Shown piece by piece: positions 39,559-48,541 of a stretch of DNA of 64,000 bases (its first letter is position 1; every line of letters begins with the position of its first letter). Origin of the DNA: Paenibacillus sp. FSL R5-0912 (lineage in GTDB: Bacteria; Bacillota; Bacilli; Paenibacillales; Paenibacillaceae); the NCBI RefSeq assembly GCF_000758605.1, contig NZ_CP009282.1, forward strand, positions 744,001 through 808,000, in the 5' to 3' direction. A program made the translations under genes and the position numbers. Below the pieces are notes generated by a model that was not told the DNA's origin, did not search any database, and saw only the letters and a program-made list of their open reading frames with translations.

Positions 39559-40548
39559 ATGGATACATCTATATATGTACTAGGTTTTGTTATATTTCTT
39601 GCGCTGGCGTTTGACTTTATCAATGGTTTCCATGATACAGCCAACGCAATCGCTACCTCAGTCTCTACACGCGCGCTGAAGCCGCGTACAGCCATTATGA
39701 TGGCAGCAAGTATGAACTTTATCGGTGCGCTGATGTTTGAAGGCGTAGCGAAGAAGATCGGCGGCAGCATTGCTGACCCGGCACTCCTGGATAACGGGAT
39801 AGATATTCTTATTGCGACGCTCATTGCGGCGATTATCTGGAATCTGGTAACCTGGTGGCTCGGGATTCCATCATCGTCCTCCCATGCGCTTATCGGAGCT
39901 TTGGCCGGAGCGGTATATGTAGGTGCAGGTTCGGAGAATGTGAAATGGCATGGCTTCATTGAGATTGTGGAGGGGCTGATCTTCTCCCCGCTGATCGCAT
40001 TTGCCATCGGTTATGTTGTGATGATGATTCTAAAGTGGATCTTTGCAAAGCGCAGTCCGCATACCGTGAACAAGGGTTTCCGTTCCATGCAGATCATTAC
40101 GGCGGCGCTCCAATCCTTCACACATGGTACGAATGACGCCCAGAAGGCGATGGGGATTATCACCTTTGCCCTCGTAACATCGGGACGGCTCGACACTATG
40201 CATGTACCACTCTGGGTTAAGATTGCAGCGGCAACATCCATGGCGCTCGGAACGTCCATCGGCGGCTGGAAGATCATTAAGACCATGGGTACCAAAATTT
40301 TCAAAATTGAACCGATTAACGGCTTCGCAGCAGATATTTCGGCCGCGTCCGTTATCTTCACAGCTACACTGCTTCATCTGCCGGTAAGTACGACACATGC
40401 CATTACCTCTGCAATCCTCGGGGTAGGCTCAGCCAAACGCTTCTCCGCCGTGAAATGGGGAGTAGCCGGACGTATCGTGGTGACCTGGTTTATTACCATT
40501 CCGATCAGCGCAGTGCTGGCGGGAGTAATCTTCAAACTCTTTTTCTAG
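39559..40548 (+). CDS. pit: Low-affinity inorganic phosphate transporter (PiT family)
   Basis: A 329-aa membrane symporter for phosphate or metal-phosphate. The duplicated PiT signatures are present: DFINGFHDTANAIATSVSTRALKPR near the N-terminus and THGTNDAQKAMGIITFAL in the second half. About ten hydrophobic spans are visible. GGGGCT lies upstream of the ATG. It forms an operon with the DUF47 gene. Confidence 0.95.
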   Translation: MDTSIYVLGFVIFLALAFDFINGFHDTANAIATSVSTRALKPRTAIMMAASMNFIGALMFEGVAKKIGGSIADPALLDNGIDILIATLIAAIIWNLVTWWLGIPSSSSHALIGALAGAVYVGAGSENVKWHGFIEIVEGLIFSPLIAFAIGYVVMMILKWIFAKRSPHTVNKGFRSMQIITAALQSFTHGTNDAQKAMGIITFALVTSGRLDTMHVPLWVKIAAATSMALGTSIGGWKIIKTMGTKIFKIEPINGFAADISAASVIFTATLLHLPVSTTHAITSAILGVGSAKRFSAVKWGVAGRIVVTWFITIPISAVLAGVIFKLFF

Positions 40549-40573
40549 ACTTGAATTGAATAGATTGCCCGTA

Positions 40574-40618
40574 CAAGATGTCGCGGAAGCCACGAATGGC
40601 TGCGGACATCTTTTTTTG
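40574..40618 (+). terminator. Terminator of the phosphate transporter operon
   Basis: AAGATGTC...GGACATCT with an inner GAAGCCA/TGGCT stem, then seven T. Downstream, TTTTTTTGTGTTTCC(A/G)GC occurs twice in tandem (about 40611-40648). Confidence 0.85.
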
Positions 40619-40795
40619 TGTTTCCAGCTTTTTTTGTGTTTCCGGCTTTTCTTGATTTTGCGGGGAGTATTTTGGTTTTTCAAGAGAGGAATGTCACAAT
40701 AAGTTACAGCGAACTGATAAAAAACATTAATAGGCGTAAAAAGAAAATGAAATACGTCACATTTAGAAAAGAAAATGACATGAGCGATTAAAGGT

Positions 40796-40821
40796 TTTCG
40801 TAGTTTTTTGTAGTTTTCGGT
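40796..40821 (+). promoter_or_regulatory. Triple GlnL-like binding site
   Basis: Three hexamers, TTTCGT (40796), TTTTGT (40806) and TTCGGT (40816), are separated by AGTT each time, giving an exact 10-bp period. The published B. subtilis GlnL target is TTTTGT-N4-TTTTGT. It lies about 78 bp upstream of the transporter start and 30 bp before a possible -10 (TACCAT, ~40853). The glnK-glnL genes are in the same locus. The assignment is inference. Confidence 0.55.
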
Positions 40822-40898
40822 AGTCTTTAAAGTAAGGTGTGTTTTAAGTGTTACCATAGCTGACAAACACATAATGATATACAAAGGAGGCCCTGTCG

Positions 40899-41627
40899 TT
40901 GATCGACTTTCATCAGGTAGACAAACATTACGGACATTTCCATGTACTGAAAGCCATTGACCTGCATGTTCAGGAAGGGGAAGTGGTTGTCGTAGTCGGT
41001 CCTTCCGGCTCCGGCAAGAGCACTATGCTGCGCTGCATTAACCGACTGGAGACTATTACGAGCGGCGGACTGACCGTTGACGGTATAACTGTAAATGAAC
41101 GCAAGACAGATATCAACAAGCTGCGCAAAGAAATCGGAATGGTCTTCCAGCATTTCAATCTGTACCCGCATAAAAAAGTAATCGATAATATCACACTCGC
41201 GCCGGTTAAGGTGCTTGGGCTAAGCAAAGCGGAAGCCGAGAAGACGGCAATGTATTATCTGGAAAAGGTCGGGATTGCCGATAAAGCACAGTCCTATCCT
41301 TCACAGCTGTCCGGCGGACAGCAGCAGCGTGTGGCGATTGCCCGGGGGCTGGCGATGAAGCCGAAGATTATGCTGTTCGATGAGCCGACCTCGGCGCTTG
41401 ACCCGGAAATGGTCGGGGAAGTACTCGATGTTATGCGGACTCTGGCCCGCGAAGGCATGACGATGGTTGTCGTTACCCATGAGATGGGCTTCGCCCGCGA
41501 GGTGGCCGACCGGGTAATCTTCATGGATCAGGGACAGATCGTGGAAGAAGCGGAGCCGGAGCAATTCTTCGCCAGTCCGCGTGAAGACCGGACACGAACG
41601 TTTCTCAGCCGTGTATTAAGTCATTAA
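40899..41627 (+). CDS. glnQ: Polar amino acid ABC transporter, ATP-binding protein (GlnQ-like)
   Basis: A 242-aa ATPase. Walker [10 protein letters not shown] (~35-43), signature [14 protein letters not shown], Walker [15 protein letters not shown] and the H-loop VTHEMGF are all intact. Closest family type is GlnQ/GltL. A TTG start at 40899 has AAAGGAGG 8 bases upstream. It is the first gene of a four-gene importer unit followed by glnK-glnL, pointing to glutamine or a related amino acid as substrate. Confidence 0.92.
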   Translation: MIDFHQVDKHYGHFHVLKAIDLHVQEGEVVVVVGPSGSGKSTMLRCINRLETITSGGLTVDGITVNERKTDINKLRKEIGMVFQHFNLYPHKKVIDNITLAPVKVLGLSKAEAEKTAMYYLEKVGIADKAQSYPSQLSGGQQQRVAIARGLAMKPKIMLFDEPTSALDPEMVGEVLDVMRTLAREGMTMVVVTHEMGFAREVADRVIFMDQGQIVEEAEPEQFFASPREDRTRTFLSRVLSH

Positions 41628-41659
41628 ACAAATATATAGGATTCAGGGGAGGAACAGAA

Positions 41660-42511
41660 ATGAAAATGTCAAAAAGCTTCAAAATGTTAAGTGTACTGAT
41701 GATTGCGGCTATGCTCGTGATTGCCGGCTGCGGCAACAACAATGCCAAGAACAATGCCGGAGGGAATGACGCTGCTGCAGGAACGGCTACTGACTCTGAG
41801 GCGATTGCCAAGATCAAGGAACGCGGCAAGCTGCTCGTAGGCGTGAAGTACGACACCCGCCTGTTCGGTCTGAAGGACCCTGCATCCGGCAACGTAGAGG
41901 GCTTCGACATTGATATCTCCAAAGCCATCGCCAAAAAAATTCTGGGTGACGAGAACGCGATTGAGCTGAAGGAAGTTACCTCCAAGACACGTATTCCGAT
42001 GCTGAATAACGGCGAAATCGATATGGTTGTAGCTACAATGACCATCACTGAAGAACGCAAGAAGGAAGTTGATTTCTCCGACGTCTATTTCCAGGCAGGC
42101 CAATCCCTGCTGGTGAAGAAGGGCAGCCCGATTACCGGACTGGATGACGTAACGAAGGATACGAAGATCCTGGGCTCCAAGGGCGCAACCTCCATTAAGA
42201 ATATCAAAGAAAAAGTGCCGGGTGTAACCGTGCTTGAATTCGATAACTATCAGGATGCATTCAGCGCCCTGAAGGCCGGCCAAGGCGATGCACTGACTAC
42301 GGATGATGCGATTCTGTACGGTATGGCTTCGCAGGACCCGGGCTATGAAGTTGTAGGCGAGCCGTTCACCGATGAGCCTTACGGCATTGCAGTTCAAAAG
42401 GGCAACACCGATGTAGTTAAAGCCGTGAATGATACACTGGCTGAACTGAAAGCAAACGGTGAGTATGATGCCATTTATACGAAATGGATTGGTAAAGCTC
42501 CAGCGAAATAA
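41660..42511 (+). CDS. glnH: Amino acid ABC transporter, substrate-binding lipoprotein (GlnH-like)
   Basis: A 283-aa lipoprotein of the SBP_bac_3 family. The signal peptide ends at the lipobox VIAGC (Cys24), followed by an Asn/Ala-rich spacer. The binding fold shows GKLLVGVKYDTRLFG, GFDIDISKAIAKKI, MVVATMTITEERKKEVDFSDVYF and YGIAVQKGN. GGGGAGG precedes the ATG. It captures the amino acid outside the membrane for the permeases. A glutamine or glutamate ligand is likely from context. Confidence 0.92.
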   Translation: MKMSKSFKMLSVLMIAAMLVIAGCGNNNAKNNAGGNDAAAGTATDSEAIAKIKERGKLLVGVKYDTRLFGLKDPASGNVEGFDIDISKAIAKKILGDENAIELKEVTSKTRIPMLNNGEIDMVVATMTITEERKKEVDFSDVYFQAGQSLLVKKGSPITGLDDVTKDTKILGSKGATSIKNIKEKVPGVTVLEFDNYQDAFSALKAGQGDALTTDDAILYGMASQDPGYEVVGEPFTDEPYGIAVQKGNTDVVKAVNDTLAELKANGEYDAIYTKWIGKAPAK

Positions 42512-42560
42512 GCATGTTCTAAGCTCCAGCTTACTTCACAACCTGCCTTATATTACTCGC

Positions 42561-42601
42561 AGAAACGGATGCCATCCCATAAGGATGGCACTGCCGTTTC
42601 T
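42561..42601 (+). terminator. Intercistronic hairpin between binding protein and permease genes
   Basis: AGAAACGG/CCGTTTCT outer stem and GCCATCC/GGATGGC inner stem with a CATAA loop. The T-run is weak. It is well placed to allow partial read-through, giving more binding protein than permease, or to protect the upstream mRNA. Confidence 0.65.
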
Positions 42602-42679
42602 ACTTGTTTATAGGAAGGATTCCTATGTAGAGCAAGAACGAACTACGAACTCATCTTTGGGCAAAGGCAGGTGAAATCA

Positions 42680-43330
42680 ATGGAATTTTCAATATTAACG
42701 GATTATTTCGGGTTGTATATGGAAGGGTTCTACGGCACTGTGATGTCCAGTGTATTGGCCCTGATCGGCAGCTTCCTGATCGGAGCAGTGATTGCGGTCT
42801 TCCGCATTACTACTGTGAGAGCGCTGCGCTGGTTCGGAACGGCGTATGTGGAGTTCATCCGCAATATCCCGCTGCTGCTTGTAGTGTACATCTTCTATTA
42901 TGGACCTTCTGCTCTGGGCTTTACGCTGGACGGCTTCAAGGCGGGAACGATCGGACTTGCGGTATACACCTCGGCCTTCATCGCCGAAGCGATCCGCGCC
43001 GGAATCATGGCTGTTCCCAAGGGACAAATGGAAGCATCACGTTCATCCGGCCTAAGCTACATACAGACGATGCTGCATATCATCCTGCCGCAGGCGATTA
43101 AGCTGGTCATCCCGCCGCTCGGCAATCAGTTCATCAACCTGATCAAGAACTCCTCGGTGCTGACGCTGGTAGCCGGCCTTGATCTGATGTATTTCGCGGA
43201 CAGTATCTCAACAGAGACTTACCGTACCTTCGACACCTACATCTTCGTGGCGTTGTTCTATCTGGTACTTACCCTTCCGCTCAGCTACGGCGTACGCGTG
43301 TGGGAACGCAGACTGCAGCGCAAATATTAA
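42680..43330 (+). CDS. Amino acid ABC transporter permease (GlnM/GlnP-like)
   Basis: A 216-aa membrane permease of the HisMQ type. Hydrophobic spans begin VMSSVLALIGSFLIGAVIAVF; the EAA loop that contacts the ATPase is EASRSSGLSYIQTMLHIILPQAIKLVIPP. FIRNIPLLLVVYIFYYG is a family hallmark. ATG 42680 follows AAAGGCAGGTGA; the in-frame GTG 42671 belongs to that site. It pairs with the next permease to form the channel. Confidence 0.92.
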   Translation: MEFSILTDYFGLYMEGFYGTVMSSVLALIGSFLIGAVIAVFRITTVRALRWFGTAYVEFIRNIPLLLVVYIFYYGPSALGFTLDGFKAGTIGLAVYTSAFIAEAIRAGIMAVPKGQMEASRSSGLSYIQTMLHIILPQAIKLVIPPLGNQFINLIKNSSVLTLVAGLDLMYFADSISTETYRTFDTYIFVALFYLVLTLPLSYGVRVWERRLQRKY

Positions 43331-43361
43331 GAAGCCACTCAAAGCATAAAGGAGGGATATC

Positions 43362-44012
43362 ATGGATTTTATTGGTGCATACTCCGCCGATAATTTGAAG
43401 TTTTTGCTGGACGGACTGTATATTACGCTGATCGTTGCCTTTGTATCGATCATTCTGAGTTTTGTCATTGGCTGTATTATTGGAGTCATCCGTTATTCAG
43501 AAGTGCCGGTATTGTCTCCGGTGATGTTCTACCTGGTCGAGCTGATCCGTAATCTGCCGCTGCTGCTGATTATATTCTTCATCCGCTTCGCCTTGCCGGA
43601 GGTAGGAATTAAGCTTGGACTGATTACGGCGGCGATTGCTGCACTAACGATATTCGAGGCGGCGATGATCGCTGAGATTGTACGGGGCGGGTTGACGTCC
43701 ATTGATAAAGGGCAGATTGAGGCTGCACGTTCCTCCGGTCTCAGTAATTTTCAGACTCTGTGGCATATCGTGCTCCCCCAGGGACTGCGTCGTATGGTTC
43801 CGCCACTGGTCAGCCAGTTCATTTCGCTGCTGAAGGACACCTCACTCGCGGTAGTCATTTCATTGCCGGAGCTGATGCACAATGCGAATATCGTAATCGG
43901 GCACAGCTATGGCTATGCTATACCGACGCTCGCGCTTGTGGCACTGATCTATTTCACCGTAAACTTCCTGCTGTCCATGCTCTCCAGAAGACTTGAGAAC
44001 AAAACAGCATAA
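43362..44012 (+). CDS. Amino acid ABC transporter permease (GlnP-like), second subunit
   Basis: A 216-aa HisMQ-type permease homologous to its neighbour. ELIRNLPLLLIIFFIRFALP and the EAA loop EAARSSGLSNFQTLWHIVLPQGLRRMVPP are clear. AAAGGAGGG lies just upstream of ATG 43362, 31 bp after the first permease. It is the last gene of the transporter unit; the kinase gene begins 87 bp later. Confidence 0.92.
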   Translation: MDFIGAYSADNLKFLLDGLYITLIVAFVSIILSFVIGCIIGVIRYSEVPVLSPVMFYLVELIRNLPLLLIIFFIRFALPEVGIKLGLITAAIAALTIFEAAMIAEIVRGGLTSIDKGQIEAARSSGLSNFQTLWHIVLPQGLRRMVPPLVSQFISLLKDTSLAVVISLPELMHNANIVIGHSYGYAIPTLALVALIYFTVNFLLSMLSRRLENKTA

Positions 44013-44099
44013 ATCGAGCGGGTTCGGGGCAAAACCGTATAAAATAAAGTGCGGGTATGATACTATAGTTGTCAACATCTCTAGGCAGGAGCAGTGGCG

Positions 44100-45389
44100 A
44101 TGGGACAATCTATTCTGAGAATGAGAGTTGCAGAGATTCTGCTGGTAGCGGTCGTTACCGCTGTGGCCGGTGAATTCAAAATAAATCCGTTTGATGGCGA
44201 CATCTTCCGGATTGCTATGGGCAGCAGCGCTTTTCTGCTGTTTTTGCTTTTAATGAGGCAGTTGCCGTATATCAGTACAGGCATTGCTACGGGTGTGGTC
44301 GTCCTGCTGTTCCGGACCGCAATGGATGCAGTAGAAGGAAGCGGACTGACGTTTGAGCAGAGCCTGAACAGTCATTTCTCCGCGATGGTCTATTATATTG
44401 TGTTCGCCATGCTGATGCATGCCATCAAAAGCCGGCTGGATACCTTCCATCCGCTGGTGCTGGGCGCTGTTGCCGCGGTAATCGATCTCTTGTCGAATGA
44501 AATGGAGCTGCTGACCCGGCTGATTGTACTGGATTCGGCCTCCTTCCGGCTGAACGAATGGACGTATCTGATGGCGATCGCTGTCCTGCGTACGTATTTC
44601 ACGACGGGGGTATACAGCAGTATCTCCGTCAGCCAGATGCGGATCAGGGCGCGTGAACAGAACGAACGGATCGAGCAGATGCTCGGCTTCGGCTCCGGCC
44701 TGTACGGGGAAGTATTCTATCTCAAGAAGTCGATCGGAACGCTGGAGAATGTGACTCTAAACAGCTTCGAGCTGTACCGCAATCTGAAGGCCGGGGAAGG
44801 ACCGGAGCCGTATAGCCGCCAGGTGCTGGATATCACCCAGCAGATCCATGAGGTGAAGAAGGATTCCCAGCGGATTCTGGCCGGGCTTGTGAAGCTGGTG
44901 GAGCGCGAGGTTACCGGTGATATGCCGTTATCGGGAATTCTGCGGTTCACGGTCAAGAGCAATGCCAAATACGCCGAAATGCTGGGCAAGCAGGTCAATT
45001 TTCATATTCATATTACCTCCGATTACACAACCGACAGTTATATTCCTCTGCTGACTCTGCTTAACAACCTCACTGCCAATGCGGTGGAAGTCATCAAACG
45101 TAAAGGCAGCATCAACCTGGATGCCTATGAGAAAGACGGCATGACCATTTTTACAGTGACCGATAGCGGGGCAGGGATTCATAAACGCGACCTGGAGCTG
45201 TTGTTCGAGCCGGGTTTTACTACGAAATTCGATGAAGAGGGAATCGCCGCTACTGGGATTGGACTCTCTCATGTACGGGATATAGTGAATATGTTCGAGG
45301 GAACGATTACCGTTCAGCCGGTGTCACATGCCGGAGGGGCCATGTTCCAGATTATTGTGCCGAGCGCAAAGCTGCGGAAGGAGGAATAG
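44100..45389 (+). CDS. glnK: Sensor histidine kinase, GlnK-like
   Basis: A 429-aa membrane kinase. About five hydrophobic segments fill the first ~180 residues; the C-terminal ATPase domain (~300-425) shows the N box LNNLTANAVEVIK, the G1 box DSGAGI and the G2-like TGIGLSHVRDIV. The dimerisation part is atypical, with no standard H-box, as in GHKL-type kinases such as B. subtilis GlnK. ATG 44100 has CAGGAG at 8 nt; GTG 44094 is too close to it. It is paired with the following GlnL-type regulator. Confidence 0.85.
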   Translation: MGQSILRMRVAEILLVAVVTAVAGEFKINPFDGDIFRIAMGSSAFLLFLLLMRQLPYISTGIATGVVVLLFRTAMDAVEGSGLTFEQSLNSHFSAMVYYIVFAMLMHAIKSRLDTFHPLVLGAVAAVIDLLSNEMELLTRLIVLDSASFRLNEWTYLMAIAVLRTYFTTGVYSSISVSQMRIRAREQNERIEQMLGFGSGLYGEVFYLKKSIGTLENVTLNSFELYRNLKAGEGPEPYSRQVLDITQQIHEVKKDSQRILAGLVKLVEREVTGDMPLSGILRFTVKSNAKYAEMLGKQVNFHIHITSDYTTDSYIPLLTLLNNLTANAVEVIKRKGSINLDAYEKDGMTIFTVTDSGAGIHKRDLELLFEPGFTTKFDEEGIAATGIGLSHVRDIVNMFEGTITVQPVSHAGGAMFQIIVPSAKLRKEE

Positions 45390-45392
45390 AGA

Positions 45393-46295
45393 ATGCCACT
45401 TTCTTTCTGTATTGTAGATGACGACGCGTCGGCAAGAAGAATGCTGCAGCATATTATTGAGGATAGCGGACTTGGCGAAGTGGTGGGTACGGCGGAATGC
45501 GGGCAGGAGGGGGTAGCCCTGATCCTGAGCGAGACGCCGGATATTGTGCTGATGGATCTGTTGATGCCGGACCAGGATGGTATTGAGACGATCATATCCC
45601 TGCAGGCGCAGGGCTGCCGTTCCAAGTTCGTGATGATCTCACAGATTGAGAACGGGGATATGGTCAGCCGCGCCTATAAAAGCGGGATCGAGTTCTTCAT
45701 CCGCAAGCCGATCAATAAGATTGAAGTCGAATCTGTGCTGTACAAGGTGAATGAACGTTATGCGATGGGCCGTTATCTGGATGAGATTAAGCTGACGCTA
45801 GGCAAGCTGGAGGGGCTGCAGTTCGGAATGCCGCAGATGCCGTCCGGCAAACGCTCCGTCAAGGAGATTATCCAGCCGATTCTGATGAATATGGGAATGA
45901 TCTCGGAGAATGGCAGCCGGGATATTATCACGATCATGGAACTGGTGGTGGCGGGGGGGAACAGCGGGAGCCTTCCGCCGCTCAAGGAGTTGTATGAAAT
46001 GGCAGCCGCTACATATAAACCGGTGCCAGCCGATGCTGCCAAGGAAGTCAAAGCGATTGAACAGCGTCTGCGCCGCGCGCTGGCTGCCGGACTGGCGAAC
46101 CTTGCTTCCATCGGTCTGACGGATTACGGCAATCCGAAGTTCGAGCATTATGCGCCGCTGTATTTCGACTTTGAAGAAGTACGCCTGAAGATGAAAGAGA
46201 TTGAACAGGGGAGAGACACCGGCAAGGTGAAGGTGAACATCAAGAAGTTCCTGCAGGTGCTTCATTTGGAAGTGCTGGAGGGGATGGGCCGCTAG
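45393..46295 (+). CDS. glnL: Response regulator, GlnL-like (YcbB domain)
   Basis: A 300-aa two-component regulator. The receiver domain (1-~125) has the acidic pocket DDDAS, phospho-acceptor Asp55 in VLMDLLMP and Lys in FIRKPINK. The C-terminal ~170 residues match the YcbB/GlnL output domain rather than OmpR or NarL types. It starts 3 bp after the kinase stop, with AAGGAGG overlapping the kinase end. In B. subtilis GlnL activates glutamine use; here the linked ABC importer is the obvious target. Confidence 0.88.
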   Translation: MPLSFCIVDDDASARRMLQHIIEDSGLGEVVGTAECGQEGVALILSETPDIVLMDLLMPDQDGIETIISLQAQGCRSKFVMISQIENGDMVSRAYKSGIEFFIRKPINKIEVESVLYKVNERYAMGRYLDEIKLTLGKLEGLQFGMPQMPSGKRSVKEIIQPILMNMGMISENGSRDIITIMELVVAGGNSGSLPPLKELYEMAAATYKPVPADAAKEVKAIEQRLRRALAAGLANLASIGLTDYGNPKFEHYAPLYFDFEEVRLKMKEIEQGRDTGKVKVNIKKFLQVLHLEVLEGMGR

Positions 46296-46338
46296 AGCGG
46301 AATGGATACGGAAAATGAAGCAAGGAATAAACCTCCGG

Positions 46339-46372
46339 AACCGCTGCCCAGCGGACTGGCGGTTATTTTTTT
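46339..46372 (+). terminator. Terminator of the glnQ-glnL locus
   Basis: AACCGC/GCGGTT outer stem with inner CAG pairing and a T7 tail after one A. Confidence 0.8.
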
Positions 46373-46504
46373 GAGATTGATAGCAGGAACCGGGAACGAT
46401 GCAGAAGTTTCATAATAGTAGGCCTCATGCGTTACAATAGTAGCAGGCCGACAGGCAACGGGCTGTTGCCATGCGGATAGCAGGATAAGGTGGAGGACTC
46501 ATAT

Positions 46505-47464
46505 ATGATACGAACGCTTGCGGTAACGCATAAGGGTGAGGTGCTGACTGACCTGCCGCTTCAGAGTATAGTGCTGGATAACTATGCCTGGATTTGGGCG
46601 GATTTTGCCATGCCTACGGAAGAAGAAACATTGCTGCTGGACACTTATTTTCATTTTCACCCGCTGGCCATTGAAGACTGTATGCATGTGCTGCAGCGAC
46701 CGAAGCTGGATTATTACGAGGAAGTGCAGTTCTTCGTGCTGCATGCGCTTAATGAGCGTACGTTGGAGGCGGAAGAGGTCGATCTTTTTCTCAGCAAAAA
46801 ATTCCTCGTTTCCTACCATCACCAGAATAAATCGGAAATGGAGGAAGCGTGGCAGATGGTCCAAGCTGAAATTCATAGCCGTAAGGGCTGGTCGGGCGGG
46901 CCGATGGCTGCTGCTTACACCGTAATGGACAAGCTGGTCGACAGGTATTTCCCTTCGCTGTACACCCTGGAGGATGAACTGGCAGATCTGGAGAGCAAGA
47001 GCGACAGTGAATCGGTGGAAGAGCTGATGAGCCAGGTGTTCAACGTGCGCGGAAGACTGCTCAAGCTGCGCCGGACCATCGTGCCGATGCGTGATCTGAT
47101 GTACCGGATCGTCAACTCGCAGCATGTGCAGAGCAACGGGGAAGAACGGATCTACTTCGGTGATATTTATGATCATCTGCTGAAGCTGACCGACATGATT
47201 GAAGTTGACCGGGAAATGACCGCCGATCTGCGTGACAGCTACATCTCGCTCAACTCCAACCGGATGAATTCCATTATGAAGACACTGACGGTGATTACTA
47301 CCGTATTTATGCCGCTGACGCTGATCGCCGGAATATACGGGATGAACTTCAGGGTGATGCCGGAGCTGGATTGGGATTATGGTTATTTCGCGGTGCTGGT
47401 GCTGATGCTGGTGCTGGGAGTTGGAATGTTCAGATGGTTCCGGCGGAGCGGCTGGTTTAAGTGA
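46505..47464 (+). CDS. corA: CorA-family magnesium transporter
   Basis: A 319-aa divalent cation channel. A large cytoplasmic domain with long helices (DELADLESKSDSESVEELMSQVFNVRGRLLKLRR) precedes two C-terminal membrane spans. The selectivity motif GMN is present in GIYGMNF after TM1. ATG 46505 follows GGTGGAGGA; the in-frame GTG 46490 lies in that site. It functions as a pentamer in the membrane. It is monocistronic and convergent with the next gene. Confidence 0.95.
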   Translation: MIRTLAVTHKGEVLTDLPLQSIVLDNYAWIWADFAMPTEEETLLLDTYFHFHPLAIEDCMHVLQRPKLDYYEEVQFFVLHALNERTLEAEEVDLFLSKKFLVSYHHQNKSEMEEAWQMVQAEIHSRKGWSGGPMAAAYTVMDKLVDRYFPSLYTLEDELADLESKSDSESVEELMSQVFNVRGRLLKLRRTIVPMRDLMYRIVNSQHVQSNGEERIYFGDIYDHLLKLTDMIEVDREMTADLRDSYISLNSNRMNSIMKTLTVITTVFMPLTLIAGIYGMNFRVMPELDWDYGYFAVLVLMLVLGVGMFRWFRRSGWFK

Positions 47465-47588
47465 GACCGTGCAGAGAACCGGACAAGGAGCAGCGGTATA
47501 AAAGAATGGTTATGGCTGACGACGCACGGGTATTCTTGGAATACAGCGGCCTCGCAGCAGACAGACAAGGCGTGTTAAACGCCGCCGC

Positions 47589-48137
47589 TTAAGAACGACG
47601 GCGCTTAACAGAGGAAGGGGCCCCGGTTTTGCGGCTCTTGGAGGTATTTTTGCGGCGCTGCGTGGTTGGGCGTCTTTTTTTGCGCCGTTTGGGGGTATAC
47701 AGTGCCGCATCTTCTTCCGCCGCAAGTGCTCCCGCTGCGTTTCCCTTGCCTTTGCCGAATCCGCCCATCACGAGCTTCACCATGGGAGCCATCTGTGAAA
47801 ATCCCTGCATGACCTTCTGTACCTTGCCCATGGAGTTGACGATCCCGTCAATCCCGCCCATCCGGTCGACAATTCCCTTGATCTGCTCCATATTCGCCAG
47901 ACTCCCGAGGTTGCCCAGCCCGCCCAGCAGACCCCCGGCCTTCGCAGTAGCAGCTTCGGCAGCGGGCACAACAAGTGCGGTATCGGCAGCTTCAGCACCC
48001 AAGGCAGGCAGTATTCCGGGTTCTCCGGGAAGCGGGGCAGGGGCGTAGGAAGTGAGGCCCGGATAGGGTGACAGATTGTACGGCTCAGCCAGTGAACGCC
48101 CTTCCCTGCGGGAATGATTATAGTAATGCTCAGGCAT
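47589..48137 (-). CDS. Basic low-complexity hypothetical protein
   Basis: A 182-aa protein. A hydrophilic N-terminus (MPEHYYNHSRREGRS) leads into a Pro/Ala/Gly-rich middle (AKAGGLLGGLGNLGSLANMEQIKGIVDRMGGIDGIVNSMGKVQKVMQGFSQMAPMVK is one amphipathic/glycine-rich block, given here by its features at about residues 70-130). It ends in an extremely basic tail (KRRKKRRPTTQRRK). It vaguely recalls YqfQ/VrrA-like spore-former proteins, but I cannot assign it. ATG 48137 has GAAGGA about 11 nt upstream. Confidence 0.6.
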   Translation of the reverse strand: MPEHYYNHSRREGRSLAEPYNLSPYPGLTSYAPAPLPGEPGILPALGAEAADTALVVPAAEAATAKAGGLLGGLGNLGSLANMEQIKGIVDRMGGIDGIVNSMGKVQKVMQGFSQMAPMVKLVMGGFGKGKGNAAGALAAEEDAALYTPKRRKKRRPTTQRRKNTSKSRKTGAPSSVKRRRS

Positions 48138-48541
48138 AATATCACATTCCTTCGTTAGTGGTTTGCTATACTGTATGTCATGGGCGAACATACGGTATAG
48201 ACGAATGCCCGGGTAACCGGGATACTAGCGGAAAAGGGCGAATGCCTACAAGTACCCTCTGGAAGTGAAGAAACCGTGTCCATGCTTGATTTCGTGAGGT
48301 TTTGTAGTACTATAGTTAAGGCGGTAAATCCTATGAAGCTAGGGAAAAGGGCCGTTAGCCCCATGAGCGATGTGCGCCCGGGGTGGACGTTTGTCCATTA
48401 TTTTCGTTCTTTACAGCGTGAAACCGTTAATGCTTGAAAAATGTGCTCCAGTGCAATATAGTAGAGGCAAGATAGTCACATTAAATTTATGCTTCCGAGT
48501 ATCCATTTTGTATGGACCAAACTTTTAGGGGATGATAAACG
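48138..48541 (+). other. Intergenic region with duplicated GC-rich motif and yerC promoters
   Basis: No gene. CTAGCGGAAAAGGGCGAATG (48225-) and CTAGGGAAAAGGGCCGTTAG (48339-) are related blocks 114 bp apart, each preceded by a small hairpin (CCCGG-GTAA-CCGGG; CCTA-TGAAGC-TAGG). A possible promoter TTGATT-N16-TACTAT (48286-48313) would place the second block at the start of a 220-nt leader. A second promoter, TTGAAA-N17-TATAGT, is at 48434-48462. Confidence 0.5.
48434..48462 (+). promoter_or_regulatory. Sigma-A promoter of yerC-cbiX
   Basis: TTGAAA (48434-48439), 17 bp, TATAGT (48457-48462). It lies 80 bp upstream of yerC. Confidence 0.65.

Noticed and set aside
48138..48541. Cobalamin riboswitch before yerC-cbiX
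   Set aside because: The conserved B12-box and core sequences are absent.
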